Below, in pieces: positions 61,440 through 64,000 of a stretch of DNA of 64,000 nucleotides. This stretch comes from Microcella flavibacter (GTDB lineage: Bacteria > Actinomycetota > Actinomycetes > Actinomycetales > Microbacteriaceae). The first letter of the stretch is position 1, and each line of letters begins with the position of its first letter. The notes beneath the pieces were generated by a model. It did no database searches and was not told the DNA's origin. It saw nothing but the letters and a program-made list of their open reading frames with translations. The position numbers were made by a program, and so were the translations under genes. The stretch lies in the NCBI RefSeq assembly GCF_012530535.1, contig NZ_CP051299.1:1860001-1924000 (forward strand). The letters run 5' to 3'.

Positions 61440-61590
61440 GCGGAGCGATCCGGGCGGGCGGGCGGAACCAGCCGGGCGGACGGAGCTAGCCAGACGGACG
61501 GGCGGAGCGAGCCAGGCGGAACGAGCCAGCCAGACGGGCGGGCGGAGCAAGACGGGCGGGCGGGCGGAGCGAGCCGGGCGGACGAGAACC
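61440..61590 (+). repeat. Degenerate GGGCGGA/GAGCCAG-type repeat tract
   Basis: Units such as GGGCGGGCGGA, GAGCCAGGCGGA and GAGCCGGGCGGACG recur irregularly for about 150 bp. On translation all frames give low-complexity Gly/Arg/Ser/Ala, so it reads as non-coding slippage-prone sequence. Confidence 0.65.
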
Positions 61591-61718
61591 GCGAACCGGG
61601 TGCGTGCGAGCCGCGAGCGCCCGGCGGGAGCCGCAGGCCCCCGGCGATCGGCGACGTCGCGCCGCCGCGACCCCCGCACGGAGTGCGCGTGGGCGCGCGA
61701 CAGGCGTACGGCGCACCC

Positions 61719-62132
61719 ATGCTGATGATCTTCGTCAATCTGCCGGTGGCCGACGTGGGCCGCTCCCGGGCCTTCTACGAGGCGCTCGGCTTCACCATCA
61801 ACGAGTCGTTCTCGGGCGAGCGCTCCGCCTGCGTCGTGCTCAGCGACACCATCTACGCGATGATCATGGAGCCCGCCGCCTTCGCCGAGTTCACCGACCT
61901 GCCCGTCGCCGACGCGCACGCCGCGACGGCGGCCATCTACGTGCTCACCGCCGACAGCCGCGACGAGGTGGATGCCCTGCTCGAGCGCGCCGTCACCGCG
62001 GGCGGCACCGCCGCGCGTCCGCCGCGCGACCTCGGGTTCAGGTACAGCCGCGACTTCCGCGACCCCGACGGCCACCACTGGGAGGTCTTCTGGATGGACC
62101 CGGTGGCCGCCGCGGAGGGACCGCCCGCCTGA
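61719..62132 (+). CDS. VOC-family (glyoxalase/bleomycin-resistance fold) protein
   Basis: The 137-residue protein starts MLMIFVNLPVADVGRSRAFY with EALGFTIN after it. It ends with FRYSRDFRDPDGHHWEVFWM, the classic VOC pattern for an extradiol dioxygenase/glyoxalase-like fold with the C-terminal Glu metal ligand. The His ligand expected in the first motif (residue 7-8) is Asn here. Function cannot be predicted. The gene follows the repeat-rich spacer after fbiC and converges with fbiD, leaving only 6 nt. Confidence 0.88.
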   Translation: MLMIFVNLPVADVGRSRAFYEALGFTINESFSGERSACVVLSDTIYAMIMEPAAFAEFTDLPVADAHAATAAIYVLTADSRDEVDALLERAVTAGGTAARPPRDLGFRYSRDFRDPDGHHWEVFWMDPVAAAEGPPA

Positions 62133-62138
62133 CCCCGG

Positions 62139-62753
62139 CTAGGGCCCGGCGAGCACCGCGCTCGTGCGGGCTCCGAGCCCGAGGGCGCGCGCGGCCTCGA
62201 GATCGTCGAGCGTGTCGACGTCGCGCTGCAGGGTGGCGAGGGCGAGGGGCGGGCCGGCGAGTCCGGCCGTGAGGTCGACGTAGCCGGCGTCGGCGTGGGC
62301 CTCCGCCGATCCCGGCCCGAACCGCAGCGCGTGCGGCAGGCCCGCCGCCGCGACGACGAGCGCCGTTCCGGAGCCCCCGGCGTCGGGCACGAAGGCCCAG
62401 CTGTGCTCGCTCGCGGCGAGCAGCGCCGACTCGAGGTCGGCGGGGTGCAGCGCCGGCAGGTCGCCCAGCAGGACGGCGGTGGGGGCATCCTCATCGCAGA
62501 TCGCCAACCCCGCGCCGATCGCGACGATCAGACCGAAGCCCGGGTCGGGCACGACCCGCACCCCCTCGACCGGTTCGGGCAGCGCACCGACGACGACGAG
62601 CTCGCCGACGGCCCGGCAGGCCCGCGCAGAGGCGAGCGTGTCGAGCGCGATCGCGTCGGCGAGCCGCGCGCGGCGATCGGCGTCGACCGCGAGCCGCGAC
62701 TTGCCCCGGCCGCCGCCGCGCACGGGGACGACGAGGGAGACGGGGCGGGCCAT
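62139..62753 (-). CDS. fbiD: Phosphoenolpyruvate/2-phospho-L-lactate guanylyltransferase, F420 biosynthesis
   Basis: The 204-residue protein has the nucleotidyltransferase opening LVVPVRGGGRGKSRLAVDAD, then FGLIVAIGAGLAICDEDAPT and AVLLGDLPALHPADLESALL, matching CofC/FbiD. It activates 2-phospholactate or phosphoenolpyruvate with GTP for FbiA. It is transcribed opposite to fbiA and fbiC, 9 nt after the transglutaminase gene. Three F420 genes therefore lie within 6 kb. Confidence 0.93.
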   Translation of the reverse strand: MARPVSLVVPVRGGGRGKSRLAVDADRRARLADAIALDTLASARACRAVGELVVVGALPEPVEGVRVVPDPGFGLIVAIGAGLAICDEDAPTAVLLGDLPALHPADLESALLAASEHSWAFVPDAGGSGTALVVAAAGLPHALRFGPGSAEAHADAGYVDLTAGLAGPPLALATLQRDVDTLDDLEAARALGLGARTSAVLAGP

Positions 62754-62762
62754 CGTCCGAGC

Positions 62763-64000
62763 CTAGGCGGAGGGCCCGGGAGCGGAGGGACCGGGCGCGG
62801 ACGGCCCGGCATCGGAGGGCGCGGGGGCGGAGCCGGCGGGGTCGGAGCGCGCGGCGGCTCCCGTCGCCGGCTGCTCCCCCGCCTCGAGCAGCGCGTCGTC
62901 GGCGCGCGTCAGCAGCGAGACCGGGGCGACGCGGGCGAGGAGGCGGCGCCAGCCGGGCGACTGCGCCCGCAGCGCCGCGAGCACGCCGTCGATCACCGGC
63001 GGATCGACCCTCGAGCGGTCCGCCCCGAAGGCGCGGGCCTCCGCGGCGAGGAGGACGCGCTCGAGGTCGGCGCGGGCGGACGAGTCGCTCGCCGCCCAAG
63101 CATCGGCGAGCCCGCGCGGCGTCACCGTGAGCGCCGCCGGCAGCCCGAGATCGCGCGCGGTGTCGCGCACCTCGCGCCAGCGGTCGAGCGCGTCCTCCGA
63201 CCGGCGACGGCGCCGACGGCGCAGGGCCCGCGCGGCTGCAGGAGTGGCAAACAGGGCGAGCAGCAGCACCATCGCGACCGCCGCGACCACCGCGGGGTCG
63301 GGCCGGAAGCCGGCGGCCGAGCCCGCCTCGGTGCCGTCTCGCCCGCCGGCGCCGAAGCCGGGGGCGTCGCTCGGCACGAGCGGATCCGAGCCGTCGGGGC
63401 CCGGCGTCGGAGCCTCTGGGTCGGGCGCGTCGGTGGGCGTCTCGGGGTCGGGCGTGGAGGTCGGGATCGCGCCGGGCTCGGCGGCAGCGTCCGTCGCCGT
63501 CACGTCGTCGGCCGCGTAAGCCGGGGGGGCACCGCGGGACGGGGTCGGCTCGAATCGCACCCAGCCGATGCCGTCGAAGTGCAGCTCTGGCCACGAATGC
63601 AGATCATCGCTGCTCACAACATACTCGTTCGGCGCGTCAGGGTCGCGCACCCCGGGCAGGAACCCGACGGCGATTCGAGTGGGAATATCGAGCGTGCGGG
63701 CCATGAGCGTCATCGCCGAGGCGAACTGCACGCAGTAGCCGCTGCGCGCCTCGAGGAAACGCCCGACGATCTCGGCGCCTGTTCCGTCGTAGCTGCCGTC
63801 GACGGGCGCCTGCTCGCTGTACTCGAACGCGCCGCCGGTGAAGAAGCGCTGCAGGGCCAGCGCTTGATCGAACGCATTCTCGGCGTCTCCGACGACGGCG
63901 CGGGCCGTCTGCTCGACGATCGCCTCCGTCTCCTCCGGCACCGCGCGATAGCGCTCCAGACCGGGCGCGTCGACGCCGGCCGCCCGCAGCTGCTCGGGCG
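62763..64000 (-). CDS. Transglutaminase-like membrane protein (TgpA type), N-terminus outside window
   Basis: The frame is open to the right edge, so only the C-terminal 411 codons are present. The transglutaminase core has Cys in RSGYCVQFASAMTLMARTLD and His in SSDDLHSWPELHFDG, with GWVRFEPTP after it. A Pro/Thr/Asp-rich linker leads to one membrane helix (VVAAVAMVLLLALFATPAAA) and a cytoplasmic DUF4129-like domain. A Ser/Pro/Gly/Ala repeat tail ends it. The missing N-terminus should be a DUF3488 multi-helix membrane domain. The gene lies 9 nt upstream of fbiD and is probably co-transcribed with it. Confidence 0.92.
   Translation of the reverse strand, partial: PEQLRAAGVDAPGLERYRAVPEETEAIVEQTARAVVGDAENAFDQALALQRFFTGGAFEYSEQAPVDGSYDGTGAEIVGRFLEARSGYCVQFASAMTLMARTLDIPTRIAVGFLPGVRDPDAPNEYVVSSDDLHSWPELHFDGIGWVRFEPTPSRGAPPAYAADDVTATDAAAEPGAIPTSTPDPETPTDAPDPEAPTPGPDGSDPLVPSDAPGFGAGGRDGTEAGSAAGFRPDPAVVAAVAMVLLLALFATPAAARALRRRRRRRSEDALDRWREVRDTARDLGLPAALTVTPRGLADAWAASDSSARADLERVLLAAEARAFGADRSRVDPPVIDGVLAALRAQSPGWRRLLARVAPVSLLTRADDALLEAGEQPATGAAARSDPAGSAPAPSDAGPSAPGPSAPGPSA

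Larger units (their letters stand above)
61105..61718. other. Intergenic region with palindromic element and G-rich repeats
   Basis: No gene is supported in the 614 bp between fbiC and the VOC gene. It contains the second 59-bp palindrome (61313-61371), a perfect GGGGCGGC/GCCGCCCC hairpin (61379-61394) and a long GGGCGGA-type repeat tract (about 61440-61590). Confidence 0.6.

Overview
The window is about 70% G+C, densely coded and starts many genes with GTG. Gene content points to an actinobacterium: Ku/LigD end joining, coenzyme F420 synthesis, a ClpS-DUF2017-zincin cluster, a fused bifunctional FO synthase, leaderless promoters and an NMT1-type transporter. Protein style and synteny suggest family Microbacteriaceae; I cannot name a genus.

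Positions 1-12,113 look accessory. First comes a persulfide/sulfur operon: MBL-rhodanese (5' end outside the window), TauE/SafE exporter, rhodanese lipoprotein, thioredoxin and a DUF2892 membrane protein. Then 1.1 kb of decayed DNA holds a broken CtaG-type cytochrome oxidase assembly gene. A copper-type promoter/operator follows, driving DUF302, SHOCT and a methionine-rich multicopper oxidase. Next is an envelope set: PAP2 phosphatase, PepSY protein, DedA protein, and a response regulator and histidine kinase placed tail to tail. A 28-bp palindromic element is shared by the PAP2/PepSY divergent promoter and the kinase promoter. A small HTH protein and a hypothetical close the region.

Positions 12,287-31,000 carry LigD and Ku (divergent), clpS-DUF2017-zincin, a D-Ala-D-Ala carboxypeptidase-like protein lacking its nucleophile, and a TPP-riboswitch-controlled thiamine-precursor ECF transporter whose two ATPases and T subunit are one polypeptide. 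Then come a nucleotidyltransferase-like protein, TerC, a DevS/NarL-type two-component pair, a truncated AbiEi-like gene, a GNAT protein, a flavin disulfide reductase, and mntH/mntR with a perfect operator on the mntH start.

Positions 31,000-47,100 are mostly housekeeping: rdgB-rph-murI (each overlapping by 4 nt), an Fe-S photolyase/cryptochrome, pncB, an acidic lipoprotein, a luciferase-like oxidoreductase, a GH13 amylase split by a one-base deletion, smc, a double GNAT protein, and the YceD-rpmF-rnc-mutM run.

Positions 47,100-64,000 hold a pyrimidine/hydantoin-type catabolic operon on the minus strand: carbamoyl amidohydrolase, dihydropyrimidinase, luciferase-like oxidoreductase, two-permease ABC transporter with NMT1-type binding protein, a domain-swapped photolyase-like flavoprotein and a class III aminotransferase. 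It is divergent from fbiA, with fbiC and fbiD nearby. The oxidoreductase may therefore use F420. A VOC protein and the C-terminal part of a transglutaminase end the window. A 59-bp palindromic element occurs twice (26,713 and 61,313).
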